Notes under the pieces: model-generated
Databases searched by the model: none
Told to the model about the DNA's origin: nothing
The model's input: the letters and a program-made list of their open reading frames with translations, nothing else
In this document: positions 1-8,218 of the stretch, piece after piece
Position numbering within the stretch: the stretch's first letter is position 1
Layout: each line of letters opens with the position of its first letter
NCBI GenBank assembly: GCA_025774735.1
Contig: JALGZU010000117.1
Span: 1 to 11,352, forward strand
Origin: a candidate division LCP-89 bacterium
Lineage (GTDB): Bacteria; Electryoneota; B3-LCP
Direction: 5' to 3'
Length of the DNA: 11,352 nucleotides
Translations under genes and position numbers: made by a program

Positions 1-965
1 TGGAGCATTCCTGCGTCATGGTGGGAACGGTTCCGATCTACGGAGCCGCCGCGCGTTTGCTCCAGGAAAACAAAGAGATCGTGCAGATGAAAGCAGACTG
101 GCTGTTCGAGGAGATCGAGAAGCAATGTCGCGAGGGCATCGATTACATCACCGTGCATTGCGGTGTTATCCGCCGGACCCTGGAGTTCCTGGAAACCTCG
201 CCGCGAGTCGGCGGCATGGTGAGTCGCGGGGGATCGATCCTGAGCCTGTGGATGAAACATCACGGCAGGGAGAATCCTCTTTACGAACAATACGACCGGC
301 TTCTGGACATCGCTTTCGAGTACGACGTTACCCTGTCACTCGGTGACGGATTACGCCCCGGCGCGATCGCTGACGCAGGCGACCGGGCACAGGTTGAAGA
401 GCTGGTCATCCTGGGTGAATTAGCCAGGCGTGCCCGCGAGCGGGGGGTACAGGTTATGATCGAAGGGCCGGGTCACGTACCGCTACAGGATATCAAATCC
501 CACATCCAGATGGAGAAGACGGTCTGCGACGGCGCCCCATTCTACGTATTGGGGCCCTTGACCACAGACATCGCACCGGGCTACGACCACATCACCTCCG
601 CTATCGGGGGAGCCATCGCCGCAGCGGAGGGCGCGGATTTCCTATGTTATGTCACCCCGGCGGAACATCTGCGACTACCCACCGTTGCCGAAGTGCGCGA
701 GGGTGTCTTCGCCGCCCGCATCGCCGCTCATTCGGGCGATATCGCCAAAGGAGTCCCCGGCGCTGCCGACCGGGATCTGAAGATGTCTCGATACCGGCGG
801 GCACTCGACTGGGAGGGCATGTACGAGATGGCGATGGATTCCGAACTGGCCAGGTCCAAGCGGCGGGAGAGCGAAGCCTACGATCAGATCGTTTGCACCA
901 TGTGCGGCAAGCTATGTTCGATTAATTTAGGTAATATAGAATCCGAAAAAGCCACGGATCACTAA
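1..965 (+). CDS. thiC: Phosphomethylpyrimidine synthase ThiC, 3' part (5' end outside window)
   Basis: Radical-SAM enzyme that converts aminoimidazole ribotide to hydroxymethylpyrimidine phosphate in cytosolic thiamine synthesis. The frame is open from base 3 with no stop, so the gene is cut by the window edge; about 320 residues are visible and roughly 110 would be missing compared with the short (~430 residue) ThiC class. Family motifs appear in the expected order (numbered from the Met at base 18): HCGV (47-50), SRGGS (69-73), SLGDGLRPG (107-115), EGPGHVP (149-155), [20 protein letters not shown] (179-198) and YVTPAEHL (211-218). The C-terminal cluster motif is CTMCGKLC (Cys293, 296, 300), CX2CX3C, which would bind the [4Fe-4S] cluster. 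It ends in TAA, 57 bases before hpt on the same strand, so the two may share a transcript. Any upstream TPP riboswitch lies outside the window. Confidence 0.96.
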   Translation, partial: EHSCVMVGTVPIYGAAARLLQENKEIVQMKADWLFEEIEKQCREGIDYITVHCGVIRRTLEFLETSPRVGGMVSRGGSILSLWMKHHGRENPLYEQYDRLLDIAFEYDVTLSLGDGLRPGAIADAGDRAQVEELVILGELARRARERGVQVMIEGPGHVPLQDIKSHIQMEKTVCDGAPFYVLGPLTTDIAPGYDHITSAIGGAIAAAEGADFLCYVTPAEHLRLPTVAEVREGVFAARIAAHSGDIAKGVPGAADRDLKMSRYRRALDWEGMYEMAMDSELARSKRRESEAYDQIVCTMCGKLCSINLGNIESEKATDH

Positions 966-1022
966 GGTTTCACCGGATGTCGAACAATTACCTATTCCAC
1001 TCGGAAACCAGAAGGTGAGAAC

Positions 1023-1565
1023 GTGACAGGACTCGTCAGCGAACCACTTCTCACAGAGATGCAGATCAAAGCCCGCATCGGTGATATGGTCATCGACATT
1101 GCCCGGAATCTAGGTCAGCAGGACCTGACGGTGGTGGGGATTTTGAGGGGCAGTTTCATGTTCATGGCCGACCTGGTGCGACGCTTGTACAGCAATGACA
1201 TCCACCCCCGCATCGACTTCGTCTTCGTGAGTAGTTACGAGGGCACTGAATCGGCGGGCGAGATGCGGTTTCTGCGGGACATGTCCTTGGACGTCGATAG
1301 CCAGCGCGTCCTGATTGTGGATGACATCCTCGATACCGGCAGAACACTCAAATTTACCCGGGATTACCTCGCCGAACGGGGCGCGGATCGCATCGAAGCC
1401 TGCGTTCTTTTGGATAAACCTTCCCGCAGGATCGTGCCCGTCACAGCCGAATACATCGGTTTCACCATCGATGACGCCTTCGTGGTTGGATATGGCCTGG
1501 ATTACAACGGGCGTTACCGGGATCTCCCTTACATTGGCATTTTGAACGAAGAAGGTCTTAAATGA
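1023..1565 (+). CDS. hpt: Hypoxanthine phosphoribosyltransferase
   Basis: Cytosolic purine salvage enzyme joining hypoxanthine (often also guanine) to PRPP to give IMP or GMP. The 180-residue length is normal for bacterial Hpt. The PRPP-binding signature VLIVDDILDTGRTL is at 96-109, the flexible-loop segment SSYEGTESAG at 70-79, and the C-terminal base-binding part DDAFVVGYGLDYNGRYRDLP at 150-169. The start is GTG at 1023, supported by the purine-rich AAGGTGAG just upstream; translation from there gives the usual short leader before the first helix. It follows thiC by 57 bases without an obvious terminator between them, and is followed after about 25 bases by a strong hairpin terminator, so it is the last gene of its transcript. 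The long reverse-strand reading frame over it is a shadow. Confidence 0.95.
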   Translation: MTGLVSEPLLTEMQIKARIGDMVIDIARNLGQQDLTVVGILRGSFMFMADLVRRLYSNDIHPRIDFVFVSSYEGTESAGEMRFLRDMSLDVDSQRVLIVDDILDTGRTLKFTRDYLAERGADRIEACVLLDKPSRRIVPVTAEYIGFTIDDAFVVGYGLDYNGRYRDLPYIGILNEEGLK

Positions 1566-1588
1566 AGACGATTTAAACCAAAGCACAT

Positions 1589-1623
1589 CATAAAAAAAGC
1601 GCATGTTCTGCGCTTTTTTTATG
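1589..1623. terminator. Bidirectional intrinsic terminator after hpt
   Basis: A perfect 15-base inverted repeat: arms 1589-1603 and 1609-1623 around a five-base loop. The GC core is GCGCA/TGCGC, flanked by seven A on the left arm and seven T on the right arm, so it gives a U-tract in either direction. It ends the thiC-hpt transcript on + and can stop reading from the minus-strand tRNA side. Confidence 0.9.
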
Positions 1624-1646
1624 TTCTTCCCCTAAGAAACCTTTTG

Positions 1647-1719
1647 TACCCCCGACGGGATTCGAACCCATGCACCCGGCTCCGGAGGCCGGTGCTCTAT
1701 CCAGCTGAGCTACGGGGGC
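1647..1719 (-). tRNA. tRNA-Arg (anticodon CCG)
   Basis: Read on the minus strand this folds into a full 73-nt cloverleaf. The acceptor stem is GCCCCCG with CGGGGGT (one G-U pair), T8 and A9 are present, the D arm is GCTC/GAGC, the anticodon stem is CCGGC/GCCGG around loop CTCCGGA, and the T arm is ATGGG/CCCGT with loop TTCGAAT. Anticodon CCG (positions 34-36, after T33) reads Arg codon CGG. The discriminator base is A, and the following bases are CAA, so CCA is not encoded and must be added after transcription. It appears to be a single-gene unit between its own promoter and the terminator at 1589-1623. Confidence 0.95.
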
Positions 1720-1727
1720 TCACGCTA

Positions 1728-1756
1728 AATGTACGAAAGATTCGCACCCGAGTCAA
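1728..1756 (-). promoter_or_regulatory. Putative sigma70-type promoter of tRNA-Arg
   Basis: On the minus strand, -35 TTGACT (1756-1751), a 17-base spacer and -10 TACATT (1733-1728). A start near 1721 would fall about two bases before the mature tRNA. Five of six -35 bases and four of six -10 bases match the consensus, and spacing and position fit well. Confidence 0.6.
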
Positions 1757-1801
1757 GACTGTTTAACGCAATCGCTTTTTACCCCTCGCAGCACCTCCAT
1801 A

Positions 1802-3280
1802 TTATTTCAGAAGCACCAGCTTCCGTGTGGCAATGTACGCTCCCGCCTGAAACCGGGCGAAGTAGATGCCGGATCCTAAAGAAGAGCACTCAAATTGGAC
1901 CTGATAAGCTCCCCCTGGAAAAGACCCGTCGACCAGATCAGCGACCCGTCTGCCGCCCAGATCGTAGATCTGTAAGCGTACCGATGACGATTTCGGTAAG
2001 TTGAAACCGAGTGTCGTAGTTGCATTAAATGGATTCGGGAAAGGCGACAGAAGAGAATAATCTCTCGGAACGGCGCCCACTTCGCGTGGCTTCACACCGG
2101 CATAGGGATCGAAGTTATACAGTCCGATGCAGTAGGTATCGGCTAAGATGATTTGATCGCCGATCAAAGCAAGGTCGATACCGGACCCGGGGCTTTCGGT
2201 ATAAGCATTGAGGATAGGATTCAAGGGATCGCTCACATCGACTACAGCGAAGCCTTCATCATGCACCGCGACATAAGCAAAAACGCTATCCACGAGGATT
2301 CTGCGGGCATGCCCGGCTAAATCGAGAAGGGCTACCTCGACAGGATTGTTGGGATTGCTGATGTCTATGACACTCAGGCCGAATTCGAACGCCGCCACCA
2401 GGGCATACTGTCCATAGAGGACGACATCTCTGGCCGCACCGCTGTCTGCGGGAAAAATCCCCCCCATAAGAATGGGACCACTCAGGTTGGTAACGTCGTA
2501 GATGATCATTCCGGCATTAGATTCAGCCACGTAGAGCATATTGCCGGACTTCGCCAGCCCGAGGGCGTCATCCTGAGTGGCGACATTCTGGATATAAGTA
2601 GCAGCAGCCGGATCCGTAATGTCCAGCACGGCTACGCCGGATACCTGGTCCGTAACCCAGGCGGTATCCCCGTCGATGTACACCCGCGACGCGAAACCGG
2701 GCGTATTGACGGTGATCAGATGTTCGGGAGCATAGGCGAAACTCTTATCGTAAATGGCCACCCCTGCTTCACCGCAGGCAACGTAAGCGATGGTATCGTC
2801 GAGGGTCACCGACCGGGCGGAATCGGGTGAAAAGGCCGCTCCCCTCCATGCCAGGCTGGATCCGATCAACTCGAAAACCTGGAGACTGTCCTGCAGGGCA
2901 GCTGCGTAGACAACGTTGCTGTCTGCCGCCACTCCCCATACATTCCCCAGGCTTTTGTATTTCCCCAATTGGATCGGCTCCAATCCGCCGTTGGTATCAT
3001 AAACGATCAATCCTTCCGGGCCGTCCGCCACGTACAGGATATCCTGCTGCAGGTTCACCCCCCAAACTTCGCCACCGGTTGGCACGGAATAAAGCGGAGT
3101 AGGTTGCACCGGGGAGGGCAGATCGTAAACTTTCAGACCGTCGAGACCGGCACAGATGTAGAGCCGGTTTCCACTTTCATTGACCTCGAGATTGAAAAAT
3201 TCGAAGGCGGAAGGCGCTGATCCAACCTGCTGCATGGCACCCATGGCGTCGACGTAGAGAACTTCCAATCCATAGTTCAC
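1802..3280 (-). CDS. LVIVD-type beta-propeller protein, C-terminal part, with type IX-style sorting domain
   Basis: The 492-residue frame consists of tandem repeats of about 40 residues, each ending in a strand such as GLKVYDL, GLIVYDT, GVAVLDI, GMIIYDV, GLSVIDI or GFAVVDV, often followed by a DP.NP turn. This is the pattern of LVIVD-repeat beta-propellers, secreted or surface proteins usually of unknown ligand. Residues 413-492 form a separate C-terminal domain beginning PFPNPFNATTT and ending in RKLVLLK, matching the type A sorting domain of type IX secretion (FlgD-Ig-like fold). No signal peptide is present here. The GTG start at 3280 overlaps the stop of the upstream frame (GTGA) but lies inside a propeller blade, so this is probably the distal part of one gene beginning at 3906, not an independent protein. 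Blade motif and domain calls are confident; ligand and function are unknown. Confidence 0.8.
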   Translation of the reverse strand: MNYGLEVLYVDAMGAMQQVGSAPSAFEFFNLEVNESGNRLYICAGLDGLKVYDLPSPVQPTPLYSVPTGGEVWGVNLQQDILYVADGPEGLIVYDTNGGLEPIQLGKYKSLGNVWGVAADSNVVYAAALQDSLQVFELIGSSLAWRGAAFSPDSARSVTLDDTIAYVACGEAGVAIYDKSFAYAPEHLITVNTPGFASRVYIDGDTAWVTDQVSGVAVLDITDPAAATYIQNVATQDDALGLAKSGNMLYVAESNAGMIIYDVTNLSGPILMGGIFPADSGAARDVVLYGQYALVAAFEFGLSVIDISNPNNPVEVALLDLAGHARRILVDSVFAYVAVHDEGFAVVDVSDPLNPILNAYTESPGSGIDLALIGDQIILADTYCIGLYNFDPYAGVKPREVGAVPRDYSLLSPFPNPFNATTTLGFNLPKSSSVRLQIYDLGGRRVADLVDGSFPGGAYQVQFECSSLGSGIYFARFQAGAYIATRKLVLLK

Positions 3281-3906
3281 CTCCGCCAGGTACAGGTAGC
3301 CTCCCCAGGTGAAGTTGGGTAGGACCCGACTTGCAACGGTGTGGTGGGATCGGCAATATTATAGCAGTATGCTCCGGAATCCCAGGCGGCGATGAACACC
3401 CAATTGCCCTCGAGTAACACATCCACTGCGAAGCCTCCAATCCCGAAATTGCTCAGAATCTCCGGGTTGGCCGGATCAGACACATCCAGCAGGTAAACCC
3501 CTTCGGCGCCGCAGGCAATCGCCGCGAGGGTATCGAGGATGTCGACATCCCAGGCTTCACCGCTCAGAGTCACCTCACGCAACGGATCCGGGTTAAATGG
3601 ATCGGCGAAGTCGACGACCAACAGGTCATCCTGCCAGTTGGAGAGATACACCACGGCGCCATCAGCATCCAGTCCGTAGGAGTATCCCACTCCGGGATAG
3701 TAACTGACCGGATTGATACTTGATGGAGTGCTGACATCCAAGGCTGCAACTCCATAGACATTGGCCACGTAAGCCGTATTGCCGACAACGACCGGTTCCT
3801 CGTAAAATCCAGATACGTACCAGTCACCGACGTGTTCCAGGGCACCAGCCAGAGCGCCGCATACCGTGAGAAGCGCAATGAATAGGGAAAGAATAAGTAA
3901 TCGCAT
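3277..3906 (-). CDS. LVIVD-type beta-propeller protein, N-terminal part (signal peptide plus about four blades)
   Basis: The start is taken at 3906 (MRLLILSLF...), because GGGG at 3916-3913 lies about six bases upstream as a ribosome binding site; the in-frame ATG at 3918 would use that sequence as codons. The first 20 residues are a signal peptide: Arg, a hydrophobic core (LLILSLFIALLTV) and a likely cut after ALA. Four blades follow, marked by GVAALDV, DLLVVDF, GVYLLDV and GAYCYNI with turns such as DVSDPANPE and NIADPTTPL. The frame ends early in TCTWRR and a stop inside what should be a fifth blade; the missing sequence (YLYLAEVNYGLEV and onward) continues in the next frame. This is therefore most likely the 5' part of a single broken or misassembled gene with the 1802-3280 frame. 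Periplasmic or exported location is inferred from the signal peptide. Confidence 0.75.
   Translation of the reverse strand: MRLLILSLFIALLTVCGALAGALEHVGDWYVSGFYEEPVVVGNTAYVANVYGVAALDVSTPSSINPVSYYPGVGYSYGLDADGAVVYLSNWQDDLLVVDFADPFNPDPLREVTLSGEAWDVDILDTLAAIACGAEGVYLLDVSDPANPEILSNFGIGGFAVDVLLEGNWVFIAAWDSGAYCYNIADPTTPLQVGSYPTSPGEATCTWRR
3286..3315 (-). other. Frame disruption joining the two propeller reading frames
   Basis: The upstream frame reads GSYPTSPGEA then nonsense to a TGA at 3279-3277, while the next frame reads TWGGYLYLAEVNYGLEV across the same bases, which is a typical blade strand. A net loss of 3n+1 bases would explain it. The blade measured across the junction is also about four to five residues shorter than its neighbours, so a small out-of-frame deletion is as likely as a single-base error. 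No standard slippery heptamer is visible. Confidence 0.65.
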
Positions 3907-3932
3907 AGTTAACCCCATCTAATAACGTCTGT

Positions 3933-3961
3933 AAATTAACACATTTCTACCCAAAAAGCAA
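3933..3961 (-). promoter_or_regulatory. Putative promoter of the propeller gene
   Basis: On the minus strand, TTGCTT (3961-3956), a 17-base spacer and TAATTT (3938-3933), giving a leader of roughly 20 bases to the start at 3906. It is weak by consensus but well spaced and in the only upstream gap. Confidence 0.3.
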
Positions 3962-4018
3962 CTTATTTTTTGGGGATCGAACGGATATTAGATCAAATCC
4001 ATCCCAAGCCGATTCTCC

Positions 4019-4047
4019 TTGCATTTTAGGGTCATAAAGCTTATATT
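4019..4047 (+). promoter_or_regulatory. Putative promoter of the PduS-like gene
   Basis: TTGCAT (4019-4024), a 17-base spacer, and TATATT (4042-4047), which matches five of six -10 bases. Transcription would begin near 4054, leaving about 16 bases before the ATG at 4070. A TTG start at 4019 would fall on the -35 element, which is one reason to reject the longer reading frame. Confidence 0.35.
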
Positions 4048-4069
4048 TTCCTCGTATCTGCAACCAATC

Positions 4070-5398
4070 ATGAAACCCGATAAACAGCACATAGTCGCAG
4101 CCGCCCAAAAAGCCGGCATCGTGGGCGCGGGTGGAGCAGGTTTTCCAACGCACGTTAAACTGCAGGCGGATGTGGACACCCTCATCGCCAATGGAGCCGA
4201 ATGCGAACCGCTACTCAGTAATGACATGGCCCTGATGAGGCTCAATACCGAAGAGCTGTTAGAGGGGCTGGAGCTGGCTGCGCGAGCTACCGGCGCCAAG
4301 CGCAAGATTATTGCTGTGAAGGGGAAAAACCGCGACTTATTATCTCACCTCCGCGACCGAGCAGGTTCCCAATCCGTCGAACTTTATCCGCTTCACGACT
4401 ACTATCCAGCCGGAGACGAACAGGAGATCGTGCGAGAAGCGACGGGGAGAACGGTACCTGAAGCCGGGATCCCCCTTGACGTCGGTGTGGTTGTTCAGAA
4501 CATCGAAACTCTGGTAAATTTATCCCGGGCACTAAACGAGAAACCGGTTACCCGCCGGATACTCACCGTGGTGGGCGAAATCGCCCGGCCGGGTATAGTT
4601 GAAGCTCCCATCGGCATGACCGCCCGGGAGGTGATCGAGGCTCGCGGTGGATCGACCTGCGAAGATCCGATCCTCTACGTTGGTGGCCCTATGATGGGTG
4701 AAGTGACGGAATCGCTTGACCATCCCGTCACCAAAACGAGCAGCGGTCTGTTTCTGTTGCCAAAAGACAACTTTCTGATCCAGAAGCGGTCCATCCCGAT
4801 GAGACATATACTCAGGCAGGCTCAATCCGCTTGCACGAACTGCATGCAGTGCACTGAAGCCTGCCCCCGGTATCTGTTGGGCCATAAGATCCGGCCGCAC
4901 AAAATCATGAACGCTGTCACTCTGGGTTTGTCCTATCAGAACGACGTATTCCTGGAAGCCTACCTCTGCATGTTCTGCGGTATGTGCGAATTCGCCTGTC
5001 CGATGTGGCTGTCACCCAAGCGTGTCTATGCGGACGTTCGAGCAGGATTGATCGACCAGGATATCCGTTACCCCAGAAGCGAACAAACGTATCAGGATCA
5101 TCCCATGCGGCATCACCGCCGCGTGCCTTCCGGACGCCTTGTGAGGCGGTACCAGCTCACCCGATATTCGAAGAAACTGCCGATCGAAATAGAGCCGCTC
5201 GACACCTGGAAGGTGCGCATTCCTACACTCCAGGGATTAGGGAGGCCGGCGGATCCGGTTGTTGGTGAAGGCGAATGGGTGGAGGAAGGCCAATTGATAG
5301 GAGAGATTCCGGAAGGCAAACTGGGCGCCCGCATTCACGCCTCGATCGAAGGGCGGATTACCTACGCGGGACCGGATGCCATCGAAATTACGCGGTAA
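4070..5398 (+). CDS. PduS/RnfC-like iron-sulfur flavoprotein (SLBB and two 4Fe-4S motifs)
   Basis: The 442-residue protein has the layout of PduS, the cobalamin reductase of propanediol use, and is related to RnfC and the complex I 51-kDa subunit. Residues 5-150 hold the nucleotide/FMN-binding region with GAGGAGFPTHVK (19-30) and NGAECEP (41-47). An SLBB-like domain is near 162-215. Two ferredoxin motifs follow: Cys255, 258, 261, 265 and Cys300, 303, 306, 310, both CX2CX2CX3C. RYLLGHKIRPHK between them is PduS-like. The last ~60 residues form a lipoyl-like barrel-sandwich ending. No membrane segments are seen, so it is probably a soluble NAD(P)H-to-acceptor electron carrier. ATG 4070 is preferred over the upstream TTG at 4019: it gives a normal PduS-like N-terminus. 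No diol dehydratase, shell protein or other Rnf genes are in the window, so the electron acceptor is unknown. Confidence 0.85.
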   Translation: MKPDKQHIVAAAQKAGIVGAGGAGFPTHVKLQADVDTLIANGAECEPLLSNDMALMRLNTEELLEGLELAARATGAKRKIIAVKGKNRDLLSHLRDRAGSQSVELYPLHDYYPAGDEQEIVREATGRTVPEAGIPLDVGVVVQNIETLVNLSRALNEKPVTRRILTVVGEIARPGIVEAPIGMTAREVIEARGGSTCEDPILYVGGPMMGEVTESLDHPVTKTSSGLFLLPKDNFLIQKRSIPMRHILRQAQSACTNCMQCTEACPRYLLGHKIRPHKIMNAVTLGLSYQNDVFLEAYLCMFCGMCEFACPMWLSPKRVYADVRAGLIDQDIRYPRSEQTYQDHPMRHHRRVPSGRLVRRYQLTRYSKKLPIEIEPLDTWKVRIPTLQGLGRPADPVVGEGEWVEEGQLIGEIPEGKLGARIHASIEGRITYAGPDAIEITR

Positions 5399-5440
5399 CA
5401 TTCAACCCACCAGCAGTTTACACCGCGTGATGTACAATAA

Positions 5441-5469
5441 AAAGGGAATGAGAGCCACTCATTCCCTTT
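5441..5469. terminator. Terminator hairpin between convergent genes
   Basis: A perfect 12-base inverted repeat, AAAGGGAATGAG (5441-5452) and CTCATTCCCTTT (5458-5469), with a five-base loop. It lies between the PduS-like gene and the opposing acetyltransferase and can serve both. The downstream T-runs are modest (TTTATCTTT on +, TTTTATT on -). Confidence 0.75.
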
Positions 5470-5496
5470 ATCTTTGATCAATAATTCAGCCTGTAT

Positions 5497-5961
5497 CTAC
5501 TCGGTGCCCCATTCGTGCTTGGCACCCGGTTCGACCAACTGGTAGAACACCTTCTCCTCGGTAAATGAGAAGCCGTGATGTTCGAGCAGCACTCTCGTGG
5601 GAGCATTCCTCTTTTCCACGTTCGCCCAGATACGGTGCACGCCTAATTTACGCAGTTCTTCTATCCCCTTTTCGAGTAGTTGACGTCCGACCCCTTTCTG
5701 CCTCATGGTGGAATCGACGTAAAGATCGAAGACGAGGCCGATGCGGTAATCGAAAATTCGCAGGGCGACAGCCCAGAGATATCCACGCACCTCATCCTCA
5801 TCTTCGGCGACCAAAATTATATCCCGTGCCCGGCTGGACAGTGTCGAAAGTTTCCAACCGCGAAAGACCTCACTCGATTCTTTGTGCCGCTCCAGATCTT
5901 CCGAGATGTGCAGGGAGGTCAGCACGGATCGATCCTTGTCTTCAGCTGGCCTGATGATCAT
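5497..5961 (-). CDS. GNAT-family N-acetyltransferase
   Basis: The 154-residue protein is a single GCN5-related acetyltransferase domain that would transfer an acyl group from acetyl-CoA to an unknown amine. The N-terminus IIRPAEDKD is a standard first strand; a central strand GLVFDLYVDSTM is followed by the acetyl-CoA pyrophosphate loop RQKGVGRQLL (motif A, R/Q-x-x-G-x-G), and the C-terminal part NVEKRNAPTRVLLEHHGF is the usual motif B with the N-x-x-A-x-x-L-x-E-x-x-G-F pattern. The start is ATG 5961: AAAAAGGAGGTGGAA places a near-perfect ribosome binding site (GGAGG, 5971-5967) five bases upstream, while the longer frame from the TTG at 5979 would run through that site. It is a single gene facing the PduS-like gene; the substrate cannot be judged from sequence or context. 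Confidence 0.88.
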   Translation of the reverse strand: MIIRPAEDKDRSVLTSLHISEDLERHKESSEVFRGWKLSTLSSRARDIILVAEDEDEVRGYLWAVALRIFDYRIGLVFDLYVDSTMRQKGVGRQLLEKGIEELRKLGVHRIWANVEKRNAPTRVLLEHHGFSFTEEKVFYQLVEPGAKHEWGTE

Positions 5962-6001
5962 TTCCACCTCCTTTTTCAATCATTATTTATATCCTGATGC
6001 A

Positions 6002-6030
6002 ACATTAGCAATTTATTTGTCCGTATGCAA
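6002..6030 (-). promoter_or_regulatory. Putative promoter of the acetyltransferase gene
   Basis: On the minus strand, TTGCAT (6030-6025), a 17-base spacer and TAATGT (6007-6002). The predicted leader is about 34 bases and contains the strong GGAGG site. The -35 hexamer is the same as that proposed before the PduS-like gene. Confidence 0.3.
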
Positions 6031-6178
6031 ATCGTTTCTGGGCTATTTTCGATCAAACTACTCCTGGATTGAAGGACCGGTTTTCCTAAGTTTAACGACG
6101 GTAACAAAGAAATTGTTCTGTCTAACTGCACCAACGATGCGACGTGGGAAAATGTGTGGTAAGCGGTCGGGAACCAAT

Positions 6179-6207
6179 CAGGGGAATGGACAATGTCCAC
6201 TCCCCTG
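6179..6207 (-). terminator. Likely terminator hairpin of the atp operon
   Basis: A 13-base stem with one mismatch (arms 6179-6191 and 6195-6207, AGGGGA/TCCCCT core) and a three-base tip, lying about 83 bases beyond the atpC stop. The following bases on the minus strand (ATTGGTTCC) are only weakly T-rich, so it may be a terminator or a 3'-end stabilising hairpin. Confidence 0.55.
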
Positions 6208-6289
6208 TTATCATACTACCTCTGATCCTTCCGCCACCTATGGCTGGGATGAACGCGGTTCCGGCCGGATTGTGGCGGCAGAAGGGAGA

Positions 6290-6697
6290 TCAGTGAGCCT
6301 GGCGGGCGATTTTGATCCGGTTGACGGCGCGAATCAGCGCGCTTTCTGCCCGATCGAGGTCGGTATCCGGCGGTCCGGCTTTAATGCGTTCCTCTGCCCG
6401 CTGCCTTGCGGCTTCGGCCCGTTCAACATCGATATCCTTGGCGAACTCGGCCGTTTCAGCCAGAATGACGGTTCGATCAGGATTAACTTCGATGAACCCG
6501 CCGGACGTTGCCAGCAATCGTACCTTTCCGCCCTGGGTGACGTCCACCTGTCCCACCGCCAGCGGCGTCATAAAAGGGGTGTGCCCCACGAGAACGCCGA
6601 AGGACCCTTCAGAACCGGGAGCACGCAGGTGCTCGATCGGTTCGGAAAAGACCAGACCGTCCGGTGTGACGATATCTAATTGATAAGTATCCGCCAT
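6290..6697 (-). CDS. atpC: ATP synthase F1 epsilon subunit
   Basis: Central-stalk subunit of F1Fo ATP synthase; it binds gamma, contacts the c-ring and can inhibit ATP hydrolysis. At 135 residues it is of usual length. The N-terminal beta-sandwich (about 1-85) carries the family signature APGSEGSFGVLVGHTPFMT (26-44) and the VRLLATSGGFIEV segment; the C-terminal part (about 88-133) is Ala/Glu/Arg-rich and would form the two-helix hairpin. It starts three bases after the atpD stop, so it is translationally coupled in the operon, and it has no clear ribosome binding site of its own. It is the last gene of the operon, followed by the hairpin at 6179-6207. Confidence 0.96.
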   Translation of the reverse strand: MADTYQLDIVTPDGLVFSEPIEHLRAPGSEGSFGVLVGHTPFMTPLAVGQVDVTQGGKVRLLATSGGFIEVNPDRTVILAETAEFAKDIDVERAEAARQRAEERIKAGPPDTDLDRAESALIRAVNRIKIARQAH

Positions 6698-6700
6698 GGT

Positions 6701-8218
<1,518 letters not shown>

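Larger units (their letters stand above)
5962..6289. other. Non-coding stretch between the acetyltransferase and the atp operon
   Basis: About 328 bases with no credible gene. It holds the acetyltransferase ribosome binding site and candidate promoter at its left end, a strong hairpin at 6179-6207, and a more complex inverted repeat at 6226-6286. Positions 6040-6178 show nothing I recognise. Short reading frames crossing it on both strands lack family motifs and are out of context. Confidence 0.7.

Noticed and set aside
1110..1604. 164-residue reading frame on the minus strand over hpt
   Set aside because: It is fully antisense to a clear hpt gene, lacks family motifs, and runs into the terminator.
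1720..1801. Prophage or island attachment site at the tRNA-Arg gene
   Set aside because: No integrase gene and no repeated copy of the tRNA 3' end were seen in the window.
3277..3320. Programmed -1 frameshift in the propeller gene
   Set aside because: The required shift is -1, but no X-XXY-YYZ slippery heptamer or obvious downstream stimulatory hairpin is visible, and the junction blade is also too short; mutation or error is simpler.
1802..3906. DNA-level tandem repeat array or CRISPR
   Set aside because: The repetition is at protein level (diverged propeller blades); no identical DNA repeats with regular spacers are present.
4019..4069. 17-codon N-terminal extension of the PduS-like protein from a TTG
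   Set aside because: The ATG at 4070 gives the family-typical start, and the extension overlaps a candidate -35/-10 pair.
5976..6200. 74-residue minus-strand frame in the gap before the acetyltransferase
   Set aside because: It has no recognisable motif, overlaps the acetyltransferase promoter region and begins inside the hairpin at 6179-6207.
5882..6679. 265-residue reading frame on + covering the acetyltransferase start and atpC
   Set aside because: It overlaps two well-supported minus-strand genes, and its composition (Arg/Pro/Cys/Ser-rich) is that of an antisense shadow.
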